In this document: positions 46,172 through 55,770 of the stretch, piece after piece | Layout: each line of letters begins with the position of its first letter | Numbering within the stretch: the first letter of the stretch is position 1 | Origin: Leptospira sp. GIMC2001 | Lineage (GTDB): Bacteria; Spirochaetota; Leptospiria; Leptospirales; Leptospiraceae | Direction: 5' to 3' | Assembly: GCF_028462125.1 (NCBI RefSeq) | Contig: NZ_CP115468.1 | Location: forward strand, 1,714,097 to 1,778,096 | Length of the DNA: 64,000 nucleotides | The notes under the pieces: model-generated | Databases searched by the model: none | Told to the model about the DNA's origin: nothing | Seen by the model: the letters and a program-made list of their open reading frames with translations, nothing else | Position numbers and translations under genes: made by a program

Positions 46172-47549
46172 ACTTTTTTAATTCTTCATGAATAGATATC
46201 GCAAAGGAATCTGTCATTCCAGATATCATGTCCGTCATTAGTTGAAATTTTCTATAATCACTTTTCATTTTATTTTCTTTACTTTCGAATACTCTTCTAT
46301 AGTTTTCTGAAATTCTACTATAAATATAAGCTGCAAGCGGAGTGGTATTTTTCATTTTTCTCTTAATGATTTTATCTTCATTTTCAAAAATACTCCATAT
46401 TAAATCCATTAAACCCCTAATAGTTTGATATCCAACTAATTCAATCTCTAAAACAGATTTATTTTTATATGCGTTCCTAACATCAAAATCTTTTATTTTT
46501 TTACAAAGCGTATTTGCTTCACTTTTCGATATTAAATCTTCTACAAAATTTCCATTAATAATATTATCAAAGTTACTCAGAAATGAATTTTTAGTTTGAG
46601 CTATCATGCTGCTAATAGCAAATACTCTAAATTTTTGCATCGAAATATCATTTAGTTCTAAGGGTGATAACCCTATCTTTTTGTATTCCATATTTTTATT
46701 CTTAGCTGATTTAACCACTTCTTTAATTATCTTATCATCTTCTTCAAATTCTAAAAAATCAATTAGATCACTAAAAGAAACAATACCCTTTTTTACTGAA
46801 TCTTCTGCATCAAGCACTGAATATGCTATATCATCACATGCTTCCATAATAAATGTCAAAGGATGTCTCTGATCCATTTTTAAGCCGCATGCTTTCTTAA
46901 CTTCCTCAACAATTTCTTTTTCAGAATAAAAATATCCATGTTTTTTAAAAATCTTACCTTTAGTCTTTTTCTTCGTAAAACAGTAAGAATCTAATGGATA
47001 TTTTATAATAGAAGCTAAGGTTGCAAAAGTTAAATTTAATCCATAATCGTCATCTAAAATTTGCAATCTCGTTAATAATCTAAACGTTTGCGCATTTCCT
47101 TCAAATAATAAAAAATCATTCTTTTCTCTTTTATTTAGAGATGACATTTTACTTTTATTATCTTTAAACCAGCTTTGTATTGCTTTTTCTCCTTGGTGAC
47201 CAAATGGCGGATTTCCTAAATCATGCGCTAATCCAATAGTAGCTAAAAGTGCTGGTAAATTTCGCTTATAATTAAAATCTTCCGGTAACTTAAGTTCTTC
47301 ATGGTGCTCATATGCCAGGATTGTTCCGATAGACCTAGCTAGATTTGAAACTTCATGTGAATGAGTCAATCTTGTCCTGATACTATCATTTTTTTCTAGT
47401 GGAAAGACTTGTGTTTTATCAGCTAATCTTCTAACTGGAGTAGAAAAAAGAATTCTATCATAATCTCTTTCAATCTCAGTTCTATTCTTAATTTCAGAAT
47501 CCTTTGTCTTCCTTCTTTCATCATTCATTAATTTTTTCCAAACGCTCAT
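46164..47549 (-). CDS. dgt: dGTPase-like HD triphosphohydrolase
   Basis: 461 aa, normal for the family. RRLADKTQVF (40-49), RLTHSHEV with H63 and H65, the HD pair at 109-110 (GLAHDLGNPPFGHQGE) and CDDIAYSVLDAED form the dGTP triphosphohydrolase site. It cleaves dNTPs to nucleoside and triphosphate; such enzymes can protect against phages by draining dNTPs. First gene of a two-gene cassette. Confidence 0.85.
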   Translation of the reverse strand: MSVWKKLMNDERRKTKDSEIKNRTEIERDYDRILFSTPVRRLADKTQVFPLEKNDSIRTRLTHSHEVSNLARSIGTILAYEHHEELKLPEDFNYKRNLPALLATIGLAHDLGNPPFGHQGEKAIQSWFKDNKSKMSSLNKREKNDFLLFEGNAQTFRLLTRLQILDDDYGLNLTFATLASIIKYPLDSYCFTKKKTKGKIFKKHGYFYSEKEIVEEVKKACGLKMDQRHPLTFIMEACDDIAYSVLDAEDSVKKGIVSFSDLIDFLEFEEDDKIIKEVVKSAKNKNMEYKKIGLSPLELNDISMQKFRVFAISSMIAQTKNSFLSNFDNIINGNFVEDLISKSEANTLCKKIKDFDVRNAYKNKSVLEIELVGYQTIRGLMDLIWSIFENEDKIIKRKMKNTTPLAAYIYSRISENYRRVFESKENKMKSDYRKFQLMTDMISGMTDSFAISIHEELKKYA

Positions 47550-47575
47550 ATAAACTCCTTAATTTTAGTGATAAT

Positions 47576-47664
47576 ATCGCATTACGAGGATCGTGCTTGC
47601 CGTTCGGGATAGCTGAGTCTAGCAGAGAAGTTAGCATTGGTTCGAGATTGCCTGAGTTAGCCGA
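47576..47664 (-). repeat. Array site 20 (class A, right part deleted)
   Basis: About 90 bp: left core CGCATTACGAGGATCG, hairpin region GTCTAGCAGAGAAG, then GATTGCCTGAGTTAGCC ends it early. The GTGAC block and the right arm are missing. Confidence 0.75.
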
Positions 47665-47672
47665 ATTTGATA

Positions 47673-48611
47673 CTATTTATCTATCGGAATTTCTTCAATT
47701 GGAATATTAATACCGTCTATAACGATCACTTCATTTACCGTTATTGGTCCAAATGCACCGTAAGCAAAAATCTTTCTTTTTTGTTCATTACCGTCTTTAT
47801 CTAATATTAAATTATTCTTTCTGACGAGTCCATACTTTTCGAGTTTTAATTTTATTTGGATATCATACTCGCTCTTCTTAATGCCTGACTCTAAAATTTC
47901 TTTGTTCAAATTTCTGTCTATTTGCAGTTCTTTTGCTTTCAAAAATAAGGATGTTTTTTCATAATCATTTTGAGACTTTGATTCAAAAAATAATTTTTCT
48001 ATAAAAGATTTGTTCTTTAGTAGTATTTCATTATTAATCATTTCGGTAAATAATTCATTATTAAATAATTCAATAGTAGCATTTTCCGATAAGGATTTTA
48101 GAGAAGAGATTACGCTTATGAACGTATTTTTCTCAGGAGGAGAGGAAATTATCTTTTGCAAAAATACAGAAATAAACTTGTCAAATCCTGAAAATAAAAA
48201 ATACTTCATCGCATAATTAATATGGTTTGTGTTTAAAAATCGGTTTTGGAAATAATTATCTACTAAAGGATCTGGATGGGCTGCAAGGATAACTTCCATG
48301 CTATTGATTATGTTAAAATCAGATTCTTTTTGCGAGATATCAATTATATTAAATATTTGTTCACGTGAAAAATCATAGGTTTGCCTTAGTAATAAAGCTG
48401 TAGAAGAAAAAGATTTTAATGAAAAATCCGATGATGAAAGATTATTTATAGCTTGGTCAATTTGCTCTTTTTCGAATTCTCTATAATACTCATTGAATTT
48501 ATTTTTTAAAATTTTTGCAATCTTTCTTGATGGTTTTATATTGTAGTAGTACACGTAAGCTGGCAAACCCACTGCAAATGTACCTAGTAAAATTGAAAAA
48601 ATTGTAAACAC
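47673..48611 (-). CDS. Membrane-anchored helical-repeat protein
   Basis: 312 aa. One N-terminal membrane segment (FSILLGTFAVGLPAYVYYYN), then a long helical, HEAT-like region and a small beta end (IFAYGAFGPITVNEVIVIDG). Co-transcribed with 48637-48849. No family recognised. Confidence 0.55.
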   Translation of the reverse strand: MFTIFSILLGTFAVGLPAYVYYYNIKPSRKIAKILKNKFNEYYREFEKEQIDQAINNLSSSDFSLKSFSSTALLLRQTYDFSREQIFNIIDISQKESDFNIINSMEVILAAHPDPLVDNYFQNRFLNTNHINYAMKYFLFSGFDKFISVFLQKIISSPPEKNTFISVISSLKSLSENATIELFNNELFTEMINNEILLKNKSFIEKLFFESKSQNDYEKTSLFLKAKELQIDRNLNKEILESGIKKSEYDIQIKLKLEKYGLVRKNNLILDKDGNEQKRKIFAYGAFGPITVNEVIVIDGINIPIEEIPIDK

Positions 48612-48636
48612 TGTTCCAATACTGGTAAATAATGTA

Positions 48637-48849
48637 TCATGATTGCCCTGATCCCGATTTAGTTAATTTTAGCTCATGTTCTGTATACTTTAATTTTAGA
48701 ATCTCTTCATTAATTATTAAAATATTCCTATTTAATTCTTCTAACCTACGTTCAGTAGTTTTAATATTTTCACTACTTTTTGTTGGTATGTCATTTTCTT
48801 GACCGTAAATTTTAAAACTAAGTAATAAAATTATTAATATGTATTTCAT
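48637..48849 (-). CDS. Small secreted coiled-coil protein
   Basis: 70 aa. Signal peptide (MKYILIILLLSFKIYGQ) and a charged coiled-coil-like helix (ERRLEELNRNILIINEEILKL). It begins the two-gene cassette, 25 bp before the 48611 start. Confidence 0.5.
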   Translation of the reverse strand: MKYILIILLLSFKIYGQENDIPTKSSENIKTTERRLEELNRNILIINEEILKLKYTEHELKLTKSGSGQS

Positions 48850-48869
48850 GGTAATCCTTTTGTTAATTT

Positions 48870-49051
48870 CGGCTAACGAGGAGCGTGCTCGCCGTTCGGA
48901 GTAGCTAAGTTTCCGTTGGAGACGTTTGCGTTGGCACGAGATTGCTTGAGCCTAGCAAAGAAGCAAACGCAGTGACATCCGAATGGGTCTGAAGCTCCTC
49001 TTCATCCAGGACAAAGGAGCGAGGATGTTTTCAGTTACCCGGAGTTAGCCG
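48870..49051 (-). repeat. Array site 21 (class A)
   Basis: Left core CGGCTAACGAGGAGCG, right core GGAGTTAGCCGG. Here both site ends happen to be complementary. Confidence 0.9.
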
Positions 49052-49058
49052 GAGGAAT

Positions 49059-50075
49059 TTAAAGCATGGAAACAAACTTTGCAAAATTAACGTCAAAATT
49101 GTCGAAGTCAAAGTATATGCTTCGATCCATTTCTTTAGTAAATAGAAAAAAATTTTCTAAATTTGTATTGTGAAAAGTAAAATTTTGTTCAAACATAGCA
49201 TTAAATCTATTTTTCGTATTGTTATCGTTGTCAATTGTTATTGCAGAAATATATTTGAGCTTATTATTTCTGCTAAGCGAACTTGAAAATAAAAATTTGA
49301 TATAGTTATCGGTCACCGGTAATGAATAGCCTAGAAATATTATGTGTGTTGCATTGCTAATAACCTCCGAAGCGAGTTCCCAATCCTCATGAATGTCTTT
49401 TTCAATATTCTTATTCCATGTAGGAGGTATAATTCTTGTGTCAAGAGAGCCGTGTAATTTAGCAAAAGGTACGCCTTCATTTTTTGGCGATTTTACTGGT
49501 CTAATTAAGTTTTCAAAAGGATTTATACGCTGACTAACTGAATAATAGTTAGATATTTCTAATAAATTATTGGAAAGAGCATTTTCTATTAACATATCGT
49601 AATTAAGGCTGATTATAGCGAATTTTGTATCTGCAAATTTTATTCCATCTGGGTTAAACTGTGTATAACTCTTCGAACCTATAATAGCTTTCGTTTGGGT
49701 ATTGGAGATCTTAATATTTGTAACTAATTTGGTAAAAGAATTTAAGTGATTTGAATTAGGATCGGTATAGGAGGTAATGACCGTCTTGATAAAATGGGTA
49801 ATATTATCTAAGGACTTTGTGTCTTTTTGTATTAAGGAATCCATGTATGCTATAGAAAGGAGATCTTCAATATTGAATAAGTTGACGTTCATGTAATTTT
49901 TAACTAATGAGTATCTTTCTATTAATTGTAATGTTTCAAGAATGATTAAATAAGAGTCAGGATCTGAAAAATAAAGATCTTTTGCTTTATTAATAAAATT
50001 CCCCATTATGGGAATTCCTGACGGTGCAGAAAAACCAGCTCCAATAAAAAAAACGATATTTTGGTGTTTATTCAT
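49059..50075 (-). CDS. Stand-alone SIR2-domain protein
   Basis: 338 aa. GAGFS (12-16), LNYD with N158 and D160, H208 in KLHGSLD and IIFLGYSLPVTDNY near 243: a complete SIR2 NAD-binding and catalytic set. Single-domain SIR2 proteins of this length act as NADase effectors in short-Argonaute-like and other defences, usually with a partner, but none is in this cassette. Confidence 0.75.
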   Translation of the reverse strand: MNKHQNIVFFIGAGFSAPSGIPIMGNFINKAKDLYFSDPDSYLIILETLQLIERYSLVKNYMNVNLFNIEDLLSIAYMDSLIQKDTKSLDNITHFIKTVITSYTDPNSNHLNSFTKLVTNIKISNTQTKAIIGSKSYTQFNPDGIKFADTKFAIISLNYDMLIENALSNNLLEISNYYSVSQRINPFENLIRPVKSPKNEGVPFAKLHGSLDTRIIPPTWNKNIEKDIHEDWELASEVISNATHIIFLGYSLPVTDNYIKFLFSSSLSRNNKLKYISAITIDNDNNTKNRFNAMFEQNFTFHNTNLENFFLFTKEMDRSIYFDFDNFDVNFAKFVSML

Positions 50076-50093
50076 TATTTATATATAATTACT

Positions 50094-50256
50094 TCTAACG
50101 CAGTAGGATTGCCGACGTTGGTCGTAGGTGAGTGTCCTGCAAGGACACGTTACCGTTGGCACGAGATTGCTTTGCAATCGAAGTGACTAAGACCAATGTG
50201 GCGAAGCCTGTAGTGAGGGCTTGACCCGAACGAAACGGCAATCCGAAGTTAGCCGT
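50094..50256 (-). repeat. Array site 22 (class B)
   Basis: Left core TTCTAACGCAGTAGG, right core CGAAGTTAGCCG. Arms GTTGGTCGTAGG and ACTAAGACCAATG pair; hairpins GTGTCCTGCAAGGACAC and GATTGCTTTGCAATC. Confidence 0.9.
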
Positions 50257-50261
50257 AGTGG

Positions 50262-50747
50262 TTATTTTTTTAAAGATCTTCTTTTAAAAGCTGATTTAGA
50301 AAAATTCATTAATTCAATAGTATCTACTCTAGGAAAAATTATTTGTAAATTTTTAAATAAATCTTTTTCATCAACACGCATATAATCTAATAAAATTCTA
50401 AAACCTTGGAGATTATTAAGTAAACGATTTCTTCTATTAAAAGCAGCGTTTAATCTATTACTAGAAATTATTAGCATGACTAAGTTAAAAACTTTTAAAT
50501 GAACGTAATTTATTTCAATATATTTAAAAATTTTGGTTAAATCATGAGCTATAGATAGAATTTTTCTATCTGATACAATCAAAAAACCTGTAAAAAATAG
50601 AAGAACAATAAACCATAAAATTATGAAAAAATAAGATGTTTTTAAATTAAATTCAAACAACTTATCTTTGTCGCCTAAACTTAAATAATCTAAATACTTA
50701 GAAATAAAATCACTTTTATCTTTTAATTCATGCATATGATTTTTCAA
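50262..50747 (-). CDS. Small two-helix membrane protein
   Basis: 161 aa. Hydrophobic segments at about 38-58 (FFIILWFIVLLFFTGFLIV) and 85-95. Basic C-terminus (FKRRSLKK). Unknown family. Cassette ends match over 14 nt: CCATTACGGCTAAC against CCACTACGGCTAAC. Confidence 0.6.
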   Translation of the reverse strand: MKNHMHELKDKSDFISKYLDYLSLGDKDKLFEFNLKTSYFFIILWFIVLLFFTGFLIVSDRKILSIAHDLTKIFKYIEINYVHLKVFNLVMLIISSNRLNAAFNRRNRLLNNLQGFRILLDYMRVDEKDLFKNLQIIFPRVDTIELMNFSKSAFKRRSLKK

Positions 50748-50819
50748 TATCCAAAAAATCTATAGAAAAAGCAATACTAAAACTAGAATTATATTATAAG
50801 AAGGATTATTTAACCATTA

Positions 50820-50999
50820 CGGCTAACGAGGAGCGTGCTCGCCGTTCGGGATAGCTGATTCTCGAAGAGACGTTAGCGTTGGCACGAGATTGCCTGAGCA
50901 AAGCGAAGAAGCAATCGCAGTGACACCCGAATGGGTCTGAAGCTCCTCTACTTTAAGATCAAAGGAGCGAAGACGTTTCCGAGCACGCGGAGTTATTCG
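50820..50999 (-). repeat. Array site 23 (class A, near consensus)
   Basis: Left core CGGCTAACGAGGAGCG, right core GGAGTTATTCGC. All arms and hairpins present; a good reference copy. Confidence 0.95.
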
Positions 51000-51005
51000 C
51001 AGTTT

Positions 51006-52091
51006 TTAGTTCTTCGGAAACGTAAAAGTCCAAGTAAATATTTTCATACCTTTTCGATTAACATATCCACTTTCATTGGAATTATTAGAAAAATAAAAAG
51101 CTAAATCACCGTCAAAATCATTAATTTCAATAAATTCATTTTGTAAATTAATTTCAAATTCTCTTTTACCTTTTTTATTTATCCAATAATATTTTCCAGG
51201 TAATTCTTTAATCCGGGCAATACCATTTTTAAAAGGATAGGCCTCAATAGCCATCACACTTATAATTACTTTTCCATTCTTATCAATATATTCTTTCACT
51301 TCTTGCTTATTAAAATTGGTTGGATTTGAAACTACAGCTAATCCTTCCGAAAAGTGCGATGCTCGAAGATACTTATAATCTATAGCTAGTATTCCTTTTT
51401 CATTAATATAGCCAAACTTACCAATTTTATTTGAGAATACTTTTGCTCTGGATTCTGAAAATGAAACTTCTAAACCGAATTGATCCTCTAACAAAGGAAT
51501 ATCGAAAATAGGATCAATAACAAATTTTCCATTATGATCAATAAAACCAATCTTAGAAACTTTCTCTTTATTAATGCTGCAAACAGCTGCTTTTCCTTCC
51601 GAAAATCTTTTTGCACAATCAAATTTACCTTTTATAGAATTTCCTTTTGGATTAAAATATCCATAAGAAGAATCGTCAAAAAAATCAAATTGTACTGCCA
51701 TTAGTCCTTCACCGAATTCTTCACATCGACCAGCAAAAGCAGGAAATATTTTTTCAAAATTTTCATTCACAAGATAGCATGATTCTAAAGATTCGAAAAT
51801 CATATAACCTTCAGAATCAAAAAGATAATCAGCTTGATATGTATTGTCAAAAAAATATTCTTTTCCGGACTTATCAATAAAATGATATTTATTATCAATT
51901 TCCACTCTTGCAAATTTACCTCTAAAATTGGTCACACTCTGAAATTTAAAAGGTATCTTTGTTTTTCCATTTGAATCAATATATCCGAATTTTCCTTCTG
52001 AGTAAGCAATATATAATTTCACTCTTTCTTCTGAAAATAAAGAAGGATTATAAATAATTATTAGAATAAAATATAGTAAATATCTTTTCAT
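51006..52091 (-). CDS. Secreted WG-repeat protein
   Basis: 361 aa with signal peptide (MKRYLLYFILIIIYNPSLFS). At least six repeats of the WG/KWG type: GKFGYIDSNGKTKIPFKF, YGYFNPKGN, IGFIDHNGKFVIDPIF, FGYINEKGILAIDYKY and others. Such repeats build a beta structure of unknown function in exported proteins. Confidence 0.8.
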   Translation of the reverse strand: MKRYLLYFILIIIYNPSLFSEERVKLYIAYSEGKFGYIDSNGKTKIPFKFQSVTNFRGKFARVEIDNKYHFIDKSGKEYFFDNTYQADYLFDSEGYMIFESLESCYLVNENFEKIFPAFAGRCEEFGEGLMAVQFDFFDDSSYGYFNPKGNSIKGKFDCAKRFSEGKAAVCSINKEKVSKIGFIDHNGKFVIDPIFDIPLLEDQFGLEVSFSESRAKVFSNKIGKFGYINEKGILAIDYKYLRASHFSEGLAVVSNPTNFNKQEVKEYIDKNGKVIISVMAIEAYPFKNGIARIKELPGKYYWINKKGKREFEINLQNEFIEINDFDGDLAFYFSNNSNESGYVNRKGMKIFTWTFTFPKN

Positions 52092-52111
52092 AAGACTTCC
52101 GTTTAAAAATT

Positions 52112-52297
52112 GCGAATAACGAGGAGCGTTGCTGCCGTTCGGGATAGCTGAGTCTCCGACGGAGACGATAGCGTTGGCACGAGATTGCGTGAGCCAAGCG
52201 AACTAAGCAATCGAAGTGACACCCGAATGGGTCTGAAGCTCCTCTTCATTCAGGTCAAAGGAGCGAGGACGTGTCCAGCAACGCGGAGTTATTCGAA
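52112..52297 (-). repeat. Array site 24 (class A)
   Basis: Left core GCGAATAACGAGGAGCG with L-arm TTGCTGC, right core CAGCAACGCGGAGTTATTCG; the arm change is compensated on both sides (GTTGCTG/CAGCAAC). Confidence 0.95.
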
Positions 52298-52597
52298 GTG
52301 TCGATCGTTCTTAAAATATTAACCATAGAATTTTCTGAAAAATTTTATTTCGATTCTTTCAAATCAATATTTTGAATTAAAATGTCAGATTAAATCCATT
52401 AAATTTTATTTATCATCACAATCGATATTGAAATTCAGAATTCGCTGAATTTTTCCAATAAATACTAAGTTTCATTAAAGTTAATAATATTGCTTCAGGG
52501 GAATAAGTTTAATATTAGAAATTATGTTTTTTCAATTGAATATTTAAATCTTTAAGAATAAATAATTTATTTTACTTACAAGTCAATTTTCATATTT
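52298..52597. other. Untranslated part of a cassette
   Basis: 300 bp between site 24 and the DUF2628-like gene, AT-rich, no ORF. The cassette ends (CGACATTTCGAATAAC right, CGACACTTCGAATAAC from left) show it belongs to the same cassette as that gene. Confidence 0.5.
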
Positions 52598-53104
52598 TTA
52601 AAAAATCCTATTAAAAATATGATACGCGTTAGAAAGTAGCATAAATGTAAACGGGGCAAAATATGAAGTTCCACCTTCTTCCCTTAACCATTTTATTCGA
52701 TTATCTATTTTAGATTTATCGATAGGACATGATCTAATTTTAGTTTGTGCAAAATCAATATAGATACGATTTGCGTAATATCCGAAAGCTATCCTGATGG
52801 AGCAAAATAAAATTAAAATGAAAAACATGGAGTCAATTTGTAATATATTTTGCAAATAAATCATAATAAATATTTCAATCGCTCCATAAATTATTCCTAA
52901 CAGAATCATATTTCGATAAAGCATCCAAAAGTGTCCAAAAATTAATGCGGCAAAATTGAATTTATAAATATTTCTTCGATTTTCTTTCGTTACACAAAAT
53001 TGAGAGGTATAATACTCATTATTTTTCTTTTCATCTACAATGATTAAAAAGTCTTCAATCAAACTTTGGTCGTTTATCGAACGCTGATCGTTTTCTAATT
53101 CCAT
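52598..53104 (-). CDS. DUF2628-like membrane protein
   Basis: 168 aa. FNFAALIFGHFWMLYRNM (about 49-66) is the DUF2628 signature, followed by two or three membrane segments and a FGYYANRIYIDFAQTKI block. Inner-membrane protein of unknown function; ends in a polar and hydrophobic tail. Confidence 0.7.
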   Translation of the reverse strand: MELENDQRSINDQSLIEDFLIIVDEKKNNEYYTSQFCVTKENRRNIYKFNFAALIFGHFWMLYRNMILLGIIYGAIEIFIMIYLQNILQIDSMFFILILFCSIRIAFGYYANRIYIDFAQTKIRSCPIDKSKIDNRIKWLREEGGTSYFAPFTFMLLSNAYHIFNRIF

Positions 53105-53134
53105 TTTTTTAATTCTCCTTTTTAATACGACATT

Positions 53135-53299
53135 TCGAATAACGCAGTAGGATTGCCGACGTTGGTCGTAGGTGAGTGTCCGCAGGACACGTTACCGTTG
53201 GCACGAGATTGCTTAGCAATCGAAGTGACTAAGACCAATGTGGCTTTAGCCTGTAGTGAGGGCTTGACCCGAACGAAACGGCAATCCGAAGTTATGCGT
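53135..53299 (-). repeat. Array site 25 (class B)
   Basis: Left core CGAATAACGCAGTAGG, right core CGAAGTTATGCG. Almost identical inside to site 22, with hairpin GTGTCCGCAGGACAC. Confidence 0.9.
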
Positions 53300-53307
53300 A
53301 GTGGATT

Positions 53308-54078
53308 TTAATTAAATAAGATGAATTCCCCATATACCCAAACTTTGTAATTATCATTTACACTGATCAATAACCAATAATTTTCCCAGTTATTTACTTT
53401 TGTTTTTTGCTCTGTTCGTGCATGAATTACAACTTTTGTTCCTTTAGGAATGCTATTCAAGTAAGGTCCATCATACGCATTAACTATATATTCCTCTTTC
53501 GAAAATTCGACTCCAGGTCCAGTCCGGATAATGACTGGCTCACTTACTTCACCGACGACATTACCTAATGTGACAACTGAAATGCCTTTGAATTTACGCT
53601 TACTATTTATTGGATTAAGATGACTTTTTATTGGAAAAATGATAGTATCGTTTGGTTTATCGAAATTCGTATAGATTTTGAATTTATTCTGAGACTTGCA
53701 AACAAGTTGATATTCATATTCTAAATCTTCGGGTGAACTTTGAATATAGCAAACTCCGCTTAAAAATGTAGATTTACAATTTTGTTTCATAGAACTGTCA
53801 GATCCGCAATAAGTTGATTTTAATTTTAATAATTCATTTTCAACTATATAATTACCTTTATTATACCAATACCATCCTTCTGATCCGTATGCAAAAATAA
53901 AAGTATTATCATTGTAGATTTCTAAATACATAGAATGCATACCAGAACTGTCCTTAAAACTATTTGTTTTTAATACATTTGATAAAATAGGATGATTATC
54001 AGATATATTTTTATTTTGATTACAGGAAATTACGGTAAAAAATATATTTATTATTAATATTATTATTAATTTGTGCAT
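53308..54078 (-). CDS. SH3-domain lipoprotein
   Basis: I start it at 54078 (MHKLIIILIINIFFTVISC, a lipoprotein signal); the longer ORF to 54177 would run back through site 26. 256 aa. The SH3-like domain is at the C-terminus (VIIRTGPGVEFSKEEYIV ... KVWVYGEFI). The cassette ends match over 18 nt with one difference (AAATCCATTACGCATAAC). Confidence 0.75.
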   Translation of the reverse strand: MHKLIIILIINIFFTVISCNQNKNISDNHPILSNVLKTNSFKDSSGMHSMYLEIYNDNTFIFAYGSEGWYWYNKGNYIVENELLKLKSTYCGSDSSMKQNCKSTFLSGVCYIQSSPEDLEYEYQLVCKSQNKFKIYTNFDKPNDTIIFPIKSHLNPINSKRKFKGISVVTLGNVVGEVSEPVIIRTGPGVEFSKEEYIVNAYDGPYLNSIPKGTKVVIHARTEQKTKVNNWENYWLLISVNDNYKVWVYGEFILFN

Positions 54079-54091
54079 TTTAAATCCATTA

Positions 54092-54265
54092 CGCATAACG
54101 GTCCGACTATCCGACGTAAATCCTAGCTGAGTCTCCAAAGGAGACGTTAGCGTTGGCACGTATTCTTGCCTTTGCAAGAATCGTGACAGGATTTATGTGT
54201 CGAAGACCAAGCCCTGGATGAGTTTACGAAATTCAGGGCGCAGCGGATGGTCGTTGTTATGTGTT
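54092..54265 (-). repeat. Array site 26 (class D)
   Basis: Left core CGCATAACGGTCCGACTATCC, right core GATGGTCGTTGTTATG. Arms ACGTAAATCCTAG and CAGGATTTATGT pair; hairpins GTCTCCAAAGGAGAC and ATTCTTGCCTTTGCAAGAAT. Confidence 0.9.
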
Positions 54266-54343
54266 GTTGCCCACTCATTACGATTTCCAAGACGCGAGAA
54301 AGTCGGCTCTTCTCTCTATGGAGTTTGATACTTCTTTTCTGTG

Positions 54344-55513
54344 TCAAGCAATGAGCTTACGGAACTGATCTTCATATTCCGAAGGTGGTGGATCCTTCCC
54401 ATAACTCAGATACACAATCCTTGGGACGCAATATGCTGCAACTGTTTCTGTAATCAGCATTTTGGATTGGCACAATGGACAAGTCTTGTGAGGCTGAATG
54501 AGCGTATCTGGTTCTCTTCGTTCTTCGTAGTTAGAACTGTCATAATAATCATCTGAGTAGAATTTCTCTTCACAAAGTAGTATTCTAGCAGTTTGTAATT
54601 TACGACGACTGGCAGAACCGTAAAGTCCAAAATATCGAACTGACTTCGTTCCTTGTGGTAATATATGAAGTAAGTATCGACGTAGAAACTCTCCTTCATT
54701 CATCTCAGTGAGAGAGGTCTTGCCTTTAAAGCGAACTATACCATCTTCAATAGAATCGATTGAACTTAATGAAACAGAGCTTCCCTTGATTTTACTTCCT
54801 AAATATTCAATGATATGTTCAGCTGTTTCGTATTTGTCAGATATGAATATTCTCTGTTCCTTCATTTTTACAACTTGCCTTAGGAATAGATCTCCAATGT
54901 CTGGATTCCTTTTATGTAGCTCGATTAAAGCTTTCTTTAGGATTGTCAAATAGATGGAATCATAATTCTGTAGCTCGAATAATTCATTATGGTAGTGAAC
55001 TAGTCTTTCTCCATTCTCTGATATACCAACATCACTCATTATCATGTGGATATGCGGATGAAGTTGATTTTCTTCTCCGTGAGTATGTAATACACTAATG
55101 ATCCCTTGCGTTGAGTGTGAATAGTTCGAATAGTTTAATATCTTTTCTATTGTTTTCTTGGAAGAGGAAAATAATATCTCGATGAATTCCTTATAATATT
55201 TAAGTATGTATGGATAACAGAAACTTGGTAGTTTGAACACCATATGATAGTGTCCCGTATCTAAGACGAGTTGCTTTGTTTTAGACTTCCACTCTTCCCG
55301 GTTCTGATATTGACACGCTGGACAAGAACGATTGTTGCACGATTCTCGCATGAATATGGAAAGTCTATGCTTTGGACAACTGAAGACTATTCCTGGAACT
55401 GCATTCGTTCTGCAAAATGTTATCTGATCTACTACTTTCTTCACGTGCTCTGGGAGATTAGTGTTTTCAATTTTTGAAAAATTCCTATACACTAACTTTT
55501 GGAAATCGTTCAT
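54344..55513 (-). CDS. IS91-family (HUH Y1) transposase carried as a cassette
   Basis: 389 aa. A zinc-binding N-terminus (CNNRSCPACQ, residues 59-68), the HUH motif HPHIH (152-156) and the EYLGSKIKG segment with candidate nicking Y237, all typical of IS91/ISCR rolling-circle transposases. No IS termini are evident; instead the flanks are cassette ends that match each other (TTGGGCAATTGCACATAAC against TGGGCAACAACACATAAC). Confidence 0.85.
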   Translation of the reverse strand: MNDFQKLVYRNFSKIENTNLPEHVKKVVDQITFCRTNAVPGIVFSCPKHRLSIFMRESCNNRSCPACQYQNREEWKSKTKQLVLDTGHYHMVFKLPSFCYPYILKYYKEFIEILFSSSKKTIEKILNYSNYSHSTQGIISVLHTHGEENQLHPHIHMIMSDVGISENGERLVHYHNELFELQNYDSIYLTILKKALIELHKRNPDIGDLFLRQVVKMKEQRIFISDKYETAEHIIEYLGSKIKGSSVSLSSIDSIEDGIVRFKGKTSLTEMNEGEFLRRYLLHILPQGTKSVRYFGLYGSASRRKLQTARILLCEEKFYSDDYYDSSNYEERREPDTLIQPHKTCPLCQSKMLITETVAAYCVPRIVYLSYGKDPPPSEYEDQFRKLIA

Positions 55514-55543
55514 TTTATATTAGACTTGCATCATTGGGCAATT

Positions 55544-55710
55544 GCACATAACGAACGAGGCTAAACGACGTTCCTCGGAGCTGAGCCTACGGAGTAGGCG
55601 TTAGCGTCGGCACGTATTCTTGCGTAGCAAGAATCGTGACGGAGAGGAATGTGCCGCAGGCCAAGCAAGGGCGTAGACCCGAAGCGCAGTGTTTAGCCGA
55701 TGTTATGCGA
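55544..55710 (-). repeat. Array site 27 (class C)
   Basis: Left core GCACATAACGAACGAGG, right core CGATGTTATGCGACG. Arms CGTTCCTCGGAG and GGAGAGGAATG pair; hairpins GCCTACGGAGTAGGC and ATTCTTGCGTAGCAAGAAT. Confidence 0.9.
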
Positions 55711-55770
55711 CGTTTTCAAGATTCTAACATATTATTTTAAAATTAAATAATGTAAATTTAATTCAATTTG

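Noticed and set aside
53308..54177. Longer N-termini of SH3 genes reaching into the repeats (also at 60004)
   Set aside because: The extra residues are translations of the array site; internal starts give proper signal peptides.
54147..54347. 66-aa minus-strand ORF across site 26
   Set aside because: It is a translation of the repeat with no ribosome site.
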